A stretch of DNA of 24,680 bases from a virus. The position numbers were made by a program, and so were the translations under genes. The notes below the pieces were generated by a model. The model saw only the letters and a list, made by a program, of their open reading frames with translations, was not told where the DNA came from and made no database searches. The stretch lies in the IMG/VR virus record IMGVR_UViG_3300030106_007014, positions 6,991 through 31,670 of that record. One strand, 5' to 3'. Shown in pieces: positions 8,978-17,341 of the stretch (the stretch's first letter is position 1; each line of letters starts with the position of its first letter).

Positions 8978-11900
8978 TTATAAATTTCCTGAATATGAGT
9001 TAGAAACTAAAATACCGCTACTAGAGCCACTTGGTGCATAAATACCAACACCAAGTGTATTACTTTGTGCAGCTAAAGAAGTTTCACTATTATCACTTTT
9101 TATAAAAAACTGTACTTTATTGGTTTGTAAAGCTGTGTCTCCTTCTTTTAAAAATGTTGAATTAATACTACCTACACCAAAAACGTTTTTACCACTAAAA
9201 TCAATTTGACCGTCAGCGTGAATACTACCGCTAAAAGGTGAACCAGCATTTGTCCAGTTAGGAGGACTAGTTGGTGAGCTTGGATTTTTACCACCTTTTA
9301 TGTAATCGTAATGTTTATTATTTATATTTTTAAAACTATTACCAACATGACCATCTTCAATATCTGTTAATATATCTTCAACAACAGCCCAACCTAAATC
9401 ACCAGAGTAGTTTAAAGTTTTAAATTCTTTTGAAACACTAGGTAACTGATTTATAATACATGTTATTGTAGATTTATATTGGTTGTTGTAAAAATTATTA
9501 CAACTTATATTATTACCAAAAGAATCTTTTTCTTTATGATGTTTGTATATATTTCCATTCATAAAAGTATAATACTCAGAATTTAAACTTAAAGATTGAG
9601 CTTCTGGAATAAAAGATTTAAACGAACTCCAACCAACAGTGTATTCACTAAAACTTACTGTTATAGCTTCTTTAGATGATTCACTAGGAGAGTTTATAGT
9701 TACATTATACTCTTGCTTTCTTTCATCATAAGATCCTATTATAGAAGAAGCATTTTGAGTATTATCTAAGAAAAAGTCTCTCATACCAGTTTCTGATATT
9801 GTTGTTAAACCGTTTCTTGATAATCTAAGAACAACACCTCTAGCTTTGTCAACAAAGTATTGTCTATGGCCATAAACAGCAAACGACTCTGGATTTAAAG
9901 ATATACCATATTCACCTACGTAAGGTGTTGCTTGACCTAATACAGCGTTTGAAGCTGTAATATTAGTTGATCCATCAGCATTAAATAAAGCATCTTTATT
10001 AGCTAATATATTTAAAACTTTATCTTCACAAAAAGCTGTTAAGTTTGTATCTTTAGCATAAAGTTTTTGTATTGAACCAAATCTTGGTGACAAGTCTTTT
10101 GTAATAGGTAAACCAGCATTAAATTGATTTAATTCATTAACTTGAGATCCACTATTATATAACCCAGACCAAATAAAACCACTAGATTTATGATTTTCTT
10201 CAGTATTTTGTAGTATTGTAGAAGCTTTAATTCCTTTTTGTAAAACATTACCTGATAACGAGCCTTTCATTCTAGATGTTTGTAAAGGAAGATGTTCTGA
10301 TTGACTTACACAATTAACCCAATATAAATCTATAACAGAAGTAGCAGTTGGATTGTTTGGTGTTGGATGTGTTTGGTTGTATAAAACAGCTTCAGTATCC
10401 CCTGCATTGATTTGATTTTTAAGCCTAAGTCTAAAAGTTGACTTAGAGTCTTTATTTTTAAAACCTAATTGAGTTTGATAAGCTCCTAAAATAACTTGTT
10501 GACTAGGTTGATTTAAAGAAACAACTACATCATCATCTATATTAATAGTTGGTTTAGCTGATACTGAACTTGTAAATACTTGTATTCCAGGTTGTAGATT
10601 TTTTTGTAAATCTTGATTTGTAAAATTATTTTTTGTAGGAGAAATTCTATATGAAACTTCTTGTTGTTCTTTTATAAAATCTTTAACATTTTTATCATTT
10701 ATATAAACAGGTATTGCTTCTGAAGCTTCCCACCAAAGATCTAAATCAGAGTCATTTTTTGGAACAACTTCAAAATGAAAAGATTTTCTTGATTGTTTAA
10801 ATGCATTAACATCAAAGTTTGCAGCAGTAGGTCCATTAGAGCCATATAAACCAAAACTTCCATCAATACCTAGTTGACTTTCTAAAGAACCATCTCCAGC
10901 AATAATTAAATACATGTACGCTCCTTTATCAAAAGCTTGCTGAGTAGTAGCTTGACCTCCATAAGTAGAGGTATCACTATACTGACCTATAGGTGTTCCA
11001 ACAGATTTATTAATAACTCTATACCTTTTTTGATTAGGACCATTTAAAAATATTAATTCATCGTTTATTTGAACTTTATCTTGCTCACCAGCTCCACATA
11101 AAATTGTTATTTCGTTTGTACCATCTATATCATCATATAAAGCTCCTACAACACCTATATTACTATGTATAAAACTAGGCTCTTTTACAAATATTTTATA
11201 AGAATGGGCCCAATATGGTGCAAAATTTCTAATTTCTACTTGCAACCTCATAGCATGTAAACCTTCTGTTTTAGAAGTAGTATACACAGCATCATTAGAA
11301 GTTACAACAGGAGCTTCTCTACCAAACTCATCTATATATACAATTCCAACAGAATAAGTTCTACTAGCTTTCACACTTAATTCAGGTCTTGTAAAATCAA
11401 CAGCTGCAACTTTAACAGTACTTACTTTAATATCAGGTTCTATTATTTTACCAGAGTGATCTAACATTTCAAAACCTTCCGTGTAATTTCCATAAACTAA
11501 TCTATTACCTATTATTTCTTGAGCAACAGCTTTTTTAGGTACGTTATCAAAAATTCTAAGTTTTTGATTAGGATCTAAAACTCTACCAAAATATTCTTTA
11601 TTTATTTTAGCAAAACCATTTAAACCAGCGCTTGAACCCGCCCTGTTCCATTCAATACTACCGTTATTACATTTTAATATTTCGTATATATTTTGATCAT
11701 TATCTCTTTTATATAAAATATCAACACCAACAACATCTTTAGGTGTTGAAGTTGATACAAAATCTTTTACCTCTACAGACGCGATAGTGTTATACATACC
11801 TTCGTTATTACCAGATCTATCTAATAACAAAGCTCTTCCTTTAAACAAAGGCGGTGTCCAAGGACCTATAGGTGAAACTTCTCCATCTTCATATTCATAT

Positions 11901-14266
11901 CTGTAAGATAATCTAAAAAAGTCATCTCTATTTATTCCATTACCGTCTTCTGCAAAACCATAAAATCTTCTATATTCACCAGCTGCATTATCATCATCTA
12001 TAGTTATATCAAGTATTATAAAACCTACAGTTAAAGCAGCTGAAAAACCAGCAACACCGTCACTATTATCAGCCCAATCAGTAGGTGTACTAAAAGGATG
12101 TAGTTTAACTGTAAAAGAATTACCAGGTGCTAATGGATCTCTAAACGTAAATACATCACCATCAGCCCAATCTGATAGTGGGCTAAGTGAATTAGCTTGA
12201 GGATATCCTGTAAAAGGATAAGCACTAAAATTAGGTGGATTATATCCATTATTACCAAACTCACCAAGATTTACATCAAATAAATCTTGTGGATATAAAT
12301 TGTTATAATCTGTTTGGTTTAAATTATTATTAGTCGCAAAATAATTAGAAGTATCGTTATTAAAAGGCGAGCCGTCAACTCCTGGTTGGCATAAAAAATA
12401 TGATCTATAATATTGTTGATCATAGTTATCGGTAGGTGATCTAAACGAGTATGGAAATTGGCTTGATGTTTGGTTGTTAACTAATTGATTTCCTACAAGA
12501 TCATACTGTTGTCTACTTCTAAATATACCTTGTATTTCATCTTGTGTAAAACCTACTGGAGTAGCGTCAGCATCAGGATTAAAAGAGTCATATCCGTCAG
12601 TCATTTGCTGACCAAAATTAGTTAAATATGAAGTGTCATCGTGTTTTACATGAGGAGGTACAGGGGCTGCGGAGAAATTATATATATTTTGAAGTGTAGT
12701 ATTATTAATTTGATCATTACCTCCAAATATACTAAAACCATCAGAGTTAGGTGTAGATGTACCAAAACCATTAAAACCAAACACAGCTGGAAAAACAAGC
12801 TCAGGACCAGCATAACCACTTCCTCCAGGCGCAGCGCCAGCAGTTAAAATCCATTGAGTTCTAAGTTCTGAAAGTCTTATTAAGTTTAAATATTTTCTAC
12901 CAGTACCATTTGGCTGTGGGTTAGGGCTATTGCCAACTGAACTATTCATTCCTGAGCTAAAGTTATTAGATAAAACTTGAGCAAAATAATCAGCTACTTC
13001 ATCACTAGTATAACCGTTTTGAAGCAAATGGTTTATTATATCTTGTCTTTCTCCTGGTGGAACACACATCATACGAACACCACCAGCTTGCCATTTATAA
13101 GCTTCTGTAAAATCATACTCTTCTAAAGCATCGCTTGATTTAAGTATAGTATGTAACTTATGTTTTGGTGCAGGTTTTATAACAGTAATATGACTTTCTT
13201 CTATTGGACAAACAGACATTAATTGACCAAACTCTTTGTTTGTAACTAGTAAATCAGTATGTTTTTGGCTATTTAAAGTTTGATCAGTACCTTCTAAACA
13301 TCTTTGTATATTTATTTTTTTTGGCTCATTAAAACCATCTGTAAACATTAAAAATTTACTTTCTAAAATATTTATACCTGTTATTAAATTACTAGGTGTT
13401 GGAGTTGGTGAAGCAAAATTATTTTCATCTAAAGAATTTGTTAAAACTTCAGAAGTTTTAAAATTTAAAACTCTTTTTGGTGCGTCAAAAACTACTGTAT
13501 AACCATTAGCAATAATATCTGATGGGTTTATATTTTTTGGACAATTATGCGAAAGCGTTACAAAAGGATATGTGTTGGTTGCAGGATCGTATTCTTGAAA
13601 AACGTTTGTTACTAATATTTTATCGTTACCGCTAGTCCAATGTGGAATACCATTTCTATCAACAACAGTTACTTCCATACCAACTCTAACACAACTAGCA
13701 TCATAAACTAAAAGTTGATTTAAACTAGAACTACAAAACCAAAAACCAGTTGCAACTCTATAAACATCTCTTAATACACACTCTGTTAAAACTTGATCTC
13801 TAACATCATCAGGAGATATTTTAACTATTTCATCAATACCTTTTCCAAAATAAACAGAACCGTTAGGCGTCATGTCAGTATTAACTGGATTATTTAAAGC
13901 ATCAAACGGGTTAATATCATTATTATCGAAAGAATTACTAATATCAACAATACCTAAATTACCAAAAGGATTATATGTTGTAGGTCTAGCACAGTCAGCT
14001 ATTAACATATACATACAGTTAGCAGCGTTATCAACAATAGAACCTACAGTTTGACCTGCTGCAACGTTTTCAACTCTTTGACCTTCTTTATTATAACCAA
14101 AAACATTTTCGTTACCAAAAAGATTTTGAACTGCACCAACATCACTACCTTCAGAAGTGTTTATTTGAACATTTAAAGCATCTCGATATTCGCCATTAGG
14201 TACAACGCGTTCATCAAGGTCTTTTTGCATTCTACCTTTTAAAAAATTAACTTTAGACTCAGCCAT
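8978..14266 (-). CDS. Tail muzzle/nozzle-type stabilisation protein (1762 aa)
   Basis: The N-terminus (VNFLKGRMQKDLDERVVPNG, then EYRDALNVQI) matches my memory of the conserved start of the tail stabilisation or muzzle protein of crAss-like phages and related marine podoviruses. Two later blocks agree with a propeller-like tail protein: YSVGIVYIDEFGREAPVV near residue 980, and YGHRQYFVDKARGVVLRL near residue 1470, followed by ISETGMRDFF. In known relatives this protein forms the distal tail tube below the ring proteins. Residues about 440-695 form a long Asn/Phe/Tyr/Gly/Pro-rich stretch that looks like an insertion. The C-terminus is rich in Ser, Gly and Pro. The gene starts 3 bases after the ring protein gene. 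The reading frame is continuous over 5.3 kb with no sign of frameshift. Assignment to a tail-tip structural role is confident; the exact crAss-like equivalent is inferred. Confidence 0.85.
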   Translation of the reverse strand: MAESKVNFLKGRMQKDLDERVVPNGEYRDALNVQINTSEGSDVGAVQNLFGNENVFGYNKEGQRVENVAAGQTVGSIVDNAANCMYMLIADCARPTTYNPFGNLGIVDISNSFDNNDINPFDALNNPVNTDMTPNGSVYFGKGIDEIVKISPDDVRDQVLTECVLRDVYRVATGFWFCSSSLNQLLVYDASCVRVGMEVTVVDRNGIPHWTSGNDKILVTNVFQEYDPATNTYPFVTLSHNCPKNINPSDIIANGYTVVFDAPKRVLNFKTSEVLTNSLDENNFASPTPTPSNLITGINILESKFLMFTDGFNEPKKINIQRCLEGTDQTLNSQKHTDLLVTNKEFGQLMSVCPIEESHITVIKPAPKHKLHTILKSSDALEEYDFTEAYKWQAGGVRMMCVPPGERQDIINHLLQNGYTSDEVADYFAQVLSNNFSSGMNSSVGNSPNPQPNGTGRKYLNLIRLSELRTQWILTAGAAPGGSGYAGPELVFPAVFGFNGFGTSTPNSDGFSIFGGNDQINNTTLQNIYNFSAAPVPPHVKHDDTSYLTNFGQQMTDGYDSFNPDADATPVGFTQDEIQGIFRSRQQYDLVGNQLVNNQTSSQFPYSFRSPTDNYDQQYYRSYFLCQPGVDGSPFNNDTSNYFATNNNLNQTDYNNLYPQDLFDVNLGEFGNNGYNPPNFSAYPFTGYPQANSLSPLSDWADGDVFTFRDPLAPGNSFTVKLHPFSTPTDWADNSDGVAGFSAALTVGFIILDITIDDDNAAGEYRRFYGFAEDGNGINRDDFFRLSYRYEYEDGEVSPIGPWTPPLFKGRALLLDRSGNNEGMYNTIASVEVKDFVSTSTPKDVVGVDILYKRDNDQNIYEILKCNNGSIEWNRAGSSAGLNGFAKINKEYFGRVLDPNQKLRIFDNVPKKAVAQEIIGNRLVYGNYTEGFEMLDHSGKIIEPDIKVSTVKVAAVDFTRPELSVKASRTYSVGIVYIDEFGREAPVVTSNDAVYTTSKTEGLHAMRLQVEIRNFAPYWAHSYKIFVKEPSFIHSNIGVVGALYDDIDGTNEITILCGAGEQDKVQINDELIFLNGPNQKRYRVINKSVGTPIGQYSDTSTYGGQATTQQAFDKGAYMYLIIAGDGSLESQLGIDGSFGLYGSNGPTAANFDVNAFKQSRKSFHFEVVPKNDSDLDLWWEASEAIPVYINDKNVKDFIKEQQEVSYRISPTKNNFTNQDLQKNLQPGIQVFTSSVSAKPTINIDDDVVVSLNQPSQQVILGAYQTQLGFKNKDSKSTFRLRLKNQINAGDTEAVLYNQTHPTPNNPTATSVIDLYWVNCVSQSEHLPLQTSRMKGSLSGNVLQKGIKASTILQNTEENHKSSGFIWSGLYNSGSQVNELNQFNAGLPITKDLSPRFGSIQKLYAKDTNLTAFCEDKVLNILANKDALFNADGSTNITASNAVLGQATPYVGEYGISLNPESFAVYGHRQYFVDKARGVVLRLSRNGLTTISETGMRDFFLDNTQNASSIIGSYDERKQEYNVTINSPSESSKEAITVSFSEYTVGWSSFKSFIPEAQSLSLNSEYYTFMNGNIYKHHKEKDSFGNNISCNNFYNNQYKSTITCIINQLPSVSKEFKTLNYSGDLGWAVVEDILTDIEDGHVGNSFKNINNKHYDYIKGGKNPSSPTSPPNWTNAGSPFSGSIHADGQIDFSGKNVFGVGSINSTFLKEGDTALQTNKVQFFIKSDNSETSLAAQSNTLGVGIYAPSGSSSGILVSNSYSGNL

Positions 14267-14269
14267 TTA

Positions 14270-15160
14270 TTAATGTTTTATACGCTTAGACTTACCTCTA
14301 AACTGTTGTATTAATTCGTGTATTTTTAAGTTTGAAAGTCTAAGTTTAGCTTTTCTTTTACTAGCAAAAGCTTCTCTTCTTAAACGTTGAACAACATATT
14401 CTGGTATTTGAGATCTTGTAGAAACTATAGAATAAGCTATATACTTATACAAAGCTTCTTCAGCAAACTTATGTACTTTCATTTCTTCTTCAGTTCCTAA
14501 GCTATCGCTTATATATTCTAAAACTAAAGTAAGTCCATTTATATTAGAACTAAAATGTATAAAACCTCTAATATCATCTATATAGTAAGCTCCGTTTATA
14601 TTAGCTCTTGTTGGATCAAGCCCGTATCTTTGACCAATATTTAAATCATATATATCATCATCATAATCAAAATCGTTTTGATTATTTTCAGCAAGATTAT
14701 TAGCTTTATAATTTGTTAACGTATCTGATTCTGTTGTTAACACTAGCTCATCGTTTGTAAAATTATAAAAAGGTGCAACTGTTGGATCTGTTGCTTGACT
14801 TATATTTGAAGGATTACTAGTATCTTTAGTAGGATAAATAGTATGTTTAATACCAGACTTATCTGTATAACAAAGTCTAACATAATTAACGTAATCCTGT
14901 GGTAGTGGAACTTTTAATGTTGAAGGAACAACTAATTCATAAGCTTTAGTAGATTTAAAAGTATCAAAACTTAATTCTTGTAAACCACGTTGAGCATGAA
15001 AAACTACTTCAGGTCTTTTTACTTTAGATATAACTCTTTCTTCACCGACATAAGATAATATAAATTGATTTATAACATCTTGCAATGATGTAAATTGATA
15101 GTTACCTAAATCACTACTGTTGTAATACGCGTTACCTGTTGTTCCGTCTAATAATGCCAT
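14270..15160 (-). CDS. Neck ring / tail tubular (head-tail connector) protein
   Basis: A 296-residue protein with the make-up of head-tail connector proteins of podoviruses (tail tubular A, P22 gp4-like and crAss ring proteins). The N-terminal third has VKRPEVVFHAQRGLQELSFD, then KVPLPQDYVNYVRL and a short HTIYPT stretch, a pattern I associate with ring proteins of crAss-like and marine podophages. An Asp/Asn-rich loop at about residues 155-175 (NNQNDFDYDDDIYD) is probably exposed. A long helix with AEEALYKYIAYSIVSTR follows, then a strongly basic C-terminal tail (KSKRIKH). It sits between the other neck protein and the muzzle, each 3 bases away, so the three should be made in fixed ratio and stack beneath the portal. 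Confidence 0.8.
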   Translation of the reverse strand: MALLDGTTGNAYYNSSDLGNYQFTSLQDVINQFILSYVGEERVISKVKRPEVVFHAQRGLQELSFDTFKSTKAYELVVPSTLKVPLPQDYVNYVRLCYTDKSGIKHTIYPTKDTSNPSNISQATDPTVAPFYNFTNDELVLTTESDTLTNYKANNLAENNQNDFDYDDDIYDLNIGQRYGLDPTRANINGAYYIDDIRGFIHFSSNINGLTLVLEYISDSLGTEEEMKVHKFAEEALYKYIAYSIVSTRSQIPEYVVQRLRREAFASKRKAKLRLSNLKIHELIQQFRGKSKRIKH

Positions 15161-15163
15161 TTA

Positions 15164-16396
15164 TTATAATTTTTCTAATTGTGTTTTTTCTCTATTTTTT
15201 CTATCAGCATACTGAACTATATCTGGCTCTTTATTAACAACACCAGCTAGCTCTAATATTCTCATAACAATTCTACTTTCTTCAGATTCATGTAACTCAA
15301 AATCAACTGAGTTAGCAGGTGACCATTGAGGTTTGTATTGATCTGTAGGATTAAGCTGTTGAGCACTTGAACCAGGATTTAAAATTAACGTATAAGCCCA
15401 TTTAGGAGTTGTAGGCTTTTTTATATAACTATATTTTACTTCTGTTGTTGTAGCTGGTTCAGGAAATAAAGTTATAGTATCAATACCTGATCTATAATAA
15501 GCAGGATTTGATTGAGTAGGTCTAGCTAAAGGTGATAAATTATATAAAGTCATTTCATTTTTATCAACTTCTTGTACTGGTATAGGATAAGCATCTGTAC
15601 CTGTTCTTTGAAAAGTTACTTCACCTAATCTATACACGTCATTAGCTAAAGTTTGATTATCTATTTGTCTTATTGATATTTTTGAAAAATGTATTTCTGT
15701 ATTATCTGAACCTGTGTCTTCATTTAAACCAACTCTAATCATATAATCGTCAGAGTTATTTCCTGTACCTAGTACATCTAACGTTTCAAAATCAAAAGTA
15801 AAAACATCTCCAGTTTTAACAGTTGTATTAATATCATAAAAACCATCAACGTTTGAATTTATGTTTGATACTTGTAAAAACATACCTACAGAATCGTTAG
15901 TATCTGGATCGTTAGCATATGAAACTTCTACACTAATTCTAAATTTTTTACCTAACAAAAGAGATTGAGTTGCGAAAACATAGTTATCATCATCAGTACC
16001 ATCGTTTATTAATTTTAAACTAGGTACATAATTATTGTTTGCGTTAGCAACAACTGTAGCATCACTATTGTTACCTGTTCCAGTTGTTACAGTCCAAGTG
16101 CCAGTTCCACCAGTAAATGTAGATGTTGTTATTAATTCTGTTGCAGAAAATAAAGATTGATCGTTAACTCTAAATGGAGCTATTTTTTCTTCAAGAATAT
16201 GAAGCACGTCAGAGTGCTCTGTAGAGTTACCAGGTTTTTTACTTGAAAAGTTTATATCGTAAAAATACTGCTCAAATATTTCTAATTGTACTTGAGTAGC
16301 TAAATTGTTAAATTCAAGAGGTGTTATATGACCTCTTTGTTCTTTGTTGGCAATAGCCAAAACTCTTTTATATACTTCGTTTATACTTACCGCCAT
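15164..16396 (-). CDS. Neck/ring virion protein with inserted carbohydrate-binding-like domain
   Basis: A 410-residue protein in three parts. The N-terminal part (about 1-84), with KEQRGHITPLEFNNLATQVQ, matches my memory of a conserved virion protein of crAss-like and marine flavobacterial phages. The C-terminal part (about 249-410) continues that family, with DVYRLGEVTFQ, PVQEVDKNEMTLYNL and SPLARPTQSNPAYYRS. Between them lies a Thr/Gly/Asn/Asp-rich beta segment (about 85-248) that reads like a CBM4/9-type galactose-binding fold: an opening FTGGTGTWTV, a central KFRISVEVSY, and a closing KISIRQID. The start follows an A-run leader and the double-hairpin spacer. The gene lies 3 bases before the ring protein gene. 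The neck role is inferred from context and family memory. The inserted domain is read from the sequence pattern. Confidence 0.8.
   Translation of the reverse strand: MAVSINEVYKRVLAIANKEQRGHITPLEFNNLATQVQLEIFEQYFYDINFSSKKPGNSTEHSDVLHILEEKIAPFRVNDQSLFSATELITTSTFTGGTGTWTVTTGTGNNSDATVVANANNNYVPSLKLINDGTDDDNYVFATQSLLLGKKFRISVEVSYANDPDTNDSVGMFLQVSNINSNVDGFYDINTTVKTGDVFTFDFETLDVLGTGNNSDDYMIRVGLNEDTGSDNTEIHFSKISIRQIDNQTLANDVYRLGEVTFQRTGTDAYPIPVQEVDKNEMTLYNLSPLARPTQSNPAYYRSGIDTITLFPEPATTTEVKYSYIKKPTTPKWAYTLILNPGSSAQQLNPTDQYKPQWSPANSVDFELHESEESRIVMRILELAGVVNKEPDIVQYADRKNREKTQLEKL
15653..16144 (-). other. Inserted CBM/galactose-binding-like beta-sandwich domain
   Basis: Codons for about residues 85-248 of the neck protein. 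They encode alternating beta strands with the usual order of CBM4/9-like modules: an N-terminal strand and Trp (GTWTVTTG), a Leu-Leu-Leu-Gly-Lys turn before a long strand pair, and a closing Lys-Ile-Ser-Ile-Arg strand. If the segment is removed, flanking PFRVNDQSL joins DVYRLGEVTF in the order expected for the uninterrupted family. Boundaries are approximate to about 10 residues. Confidence 0.55.
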
Positions 16397-16419
16397 TATG
16401 TTTTTTTTTATAGTTAAGC

Positions 16420-16453
16420 AGCCACCCTATAATAGAGTGGCTACTCTACTATA
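16420..16453 (-). promoter_or_regulatory. Overlapping, mutually exclusive RNA hairpins between two structural genes
   Basis: Two stems share bases in the minus-strand transcript. The first pairs 16443-16453 with 16428-16438 (11 bp including one G-U, loop AGCC). The second pairs 16433-16442 with 16420-16429 (10 bp including one G-U, 3-base loop). They cannot form together. The element begins 6 bases after the stop codon (16460-16462) of the upstream gene and ends 23 bases before the next ATG. No U-tract follows, so it is not a standard terminator. A ribosome at the stop codon would cover part of the 5' arm of the first hairpin and favour the second. It could be an attenuator, a translation-coupling element or an RNA-processing site. 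Confidence 0.5.
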
Positions 16454-16459
16454 TAATTA

Positions 16460-17281
16460 TTACGCGTTTAAGCGCTTTTCTATGTTGGAGTATATCTCCA
16501 TACCTTCATCTGTTTTAAACCAAGCAGCTAAGGCAGAATATGGGTGTTCATCAAATGGTACTGTCATTAATTTTCTATCGTTAGATCCCCAACTAAATGT
16601 TCTTTGATCTGATGATAGTTTAATAATTTTAGCCTCTGTAGCTCTAATACCAAAGTTTCTAAGCTGAACGTTTTCATCATTTACTAATTCTAAGAATAAT
16701 CTAGGTTTTCTTTTAGCAAATAGTAGTAAATCTCGTTTAAGCTCTTTAGAACTCATCTCTGATACTTTAGAACCTATTTCTACACGCATTACAGCTTCAG
16801 CCATATCTATATCTAAACCTCTAGCAGCTATAAGAGCATCTATTTCAGCTTCTATAGTGCTAATTTGATTTTCAGCTATAGCTCTAGGTTTTAACTCAAA
16901 ATAAAGCTTATCTTTTAAAGGGTGATAAAGCGATAAAAGTTTTTGAAGAGTCACTTTATTTTTAGGTACATGTAAAACTCCGTTTCTAAAAATAATATGT
17001 GCTAATCTTTGATCACCTTGCATTTCATCAACAAAACAAGTTTTTTGATTTTCACAATACTTCAACTCTCTTTCGTAACCTTTTTCTTTATCAAAATAAT
17101 AAATGTTAGCCGAACTTATTGATCTACTAAGAGGTTTTTTATTATTACTTAGTAAATACGTTCTATCTTTTATTTCCCAGATAGGCTTTTTAGGTTCAAT
17201 TTTTTTAGGTTTTGGTGCTTCAACAACTGGTGCTTCAACAACAGGTACCTCTACCTTTTCTATTTTTTGTTTCTTTGCCAT
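16460..17281 (-). CDS. Conserved structural-block protein of unknown function, downstream of capsid gene
   Basis: A 273-residue soluble protein. The N-terminus (about 1-35) is a Lys/Pro/Glu/Val-rich flexible tail containing two copies of a five-residue Pro-Val-Val-Glu-Ala unit. The body begins with PIWEIKDRTYLLSNNKKPLS and includes CENQKTCFVDEMQGDQRLAH with two nearby cysteines, then a Lys/Leu-rich helix (VTLQKLLSLYHPLKDKL). The second half is helical and charged. I recall similar proteins next to the capsid gene in marine and crAss-like phages, with no assigned function. It follows the terminator downstream of the capsid gene, which should lower its expression relative to the capsid. A minor head or head-completion protein would fit. 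I see no catalytic motif. Confidence 0.8.
   Translation of the reverse strand: MAKKQKIEKVEVPVVEAPVVEAPKPKKIEPKKPIWEIKDRTYLLSNNKKPLSRSISSANIYYFDKEKGYERELKYCENQKTCFVDEMQGDQRLAHIIFRNGVLHVPKNKVTLQKLLSLYHPLKDKLYFELKPRAIAENQISTIEAEIDALIAARGLDIDMAEAVMRVEIGSKVSEMSSKELKRDLLLFAKRKPRLFLELVNDENVQLRNFGIRATEAKIIKLSSDQRTFSWGSNDRKLMTVPFDEHPYSALAAWFKTDEGMEIYSNIEKRLNA
17214..17243 (-). repeat. Two tandem 15-base units encoding the Pro-Val-Val-Glu-Ala repeat
   Basis: Two adjacent 15-base units (17214-17228 and 17229-17243) differ at only one position, the last base. They encode a repeated five-residue unit in the disordered N-terminal tail of the gene downstream of the capsid gene. The repeat is in frame and could expand or contract by slippage without breaking the gene. 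Confidence 0.7.
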
Positions 17282-17302
17282 AATATAATATAATAAAAAA
17301 TT

Positions 17303-17331
17303 AAAAAAAGATCGGAGCCGAAGCTCCGACC
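17303..17331 (-). terminator. Intrinsic terminator after the major capsid gene
   Basis: On the minus strand a 9-bp GC-rich stem (17323-17331 pairing with 17310-17318, one G-U pair) closes a TTCG tetraloop and is followed at once by seven U (17303-17309), then more A/U. It lies 10 bases after the capsid stop codon and 21 bases before the next ATG. Since the next gene lies on the same strand so close by, it probably acts as a partial terminator that leaves capsid transcripts most abundant. On the plus strand no U-run follows the stem, so it works in one direction only. Confidence 0.92.
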
Positions 17332-17341
17332 TTAATATAAA

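Noticed and set aside
12641-14054. Plus-strand open frames at 12641-12847 and 13872-14054.
   Set aside because: They are antisense shadows of the continuous muzzle gene, with no independent leader or protein-like pattern.
16203-16218. Small inverted repeat around the AGCAC/GTGCT pair.
   Set aside because: Only about 5 bp of stem, inside a coding region, with no U-run or conserved context.
16344-16607. Plus-strand 87-residue frame spanning the hairpin spacer.
   Set aside because: It overlaps the ends of two well-supported minus-strand genes and the hairpin element; composition is that of an antisense frame.
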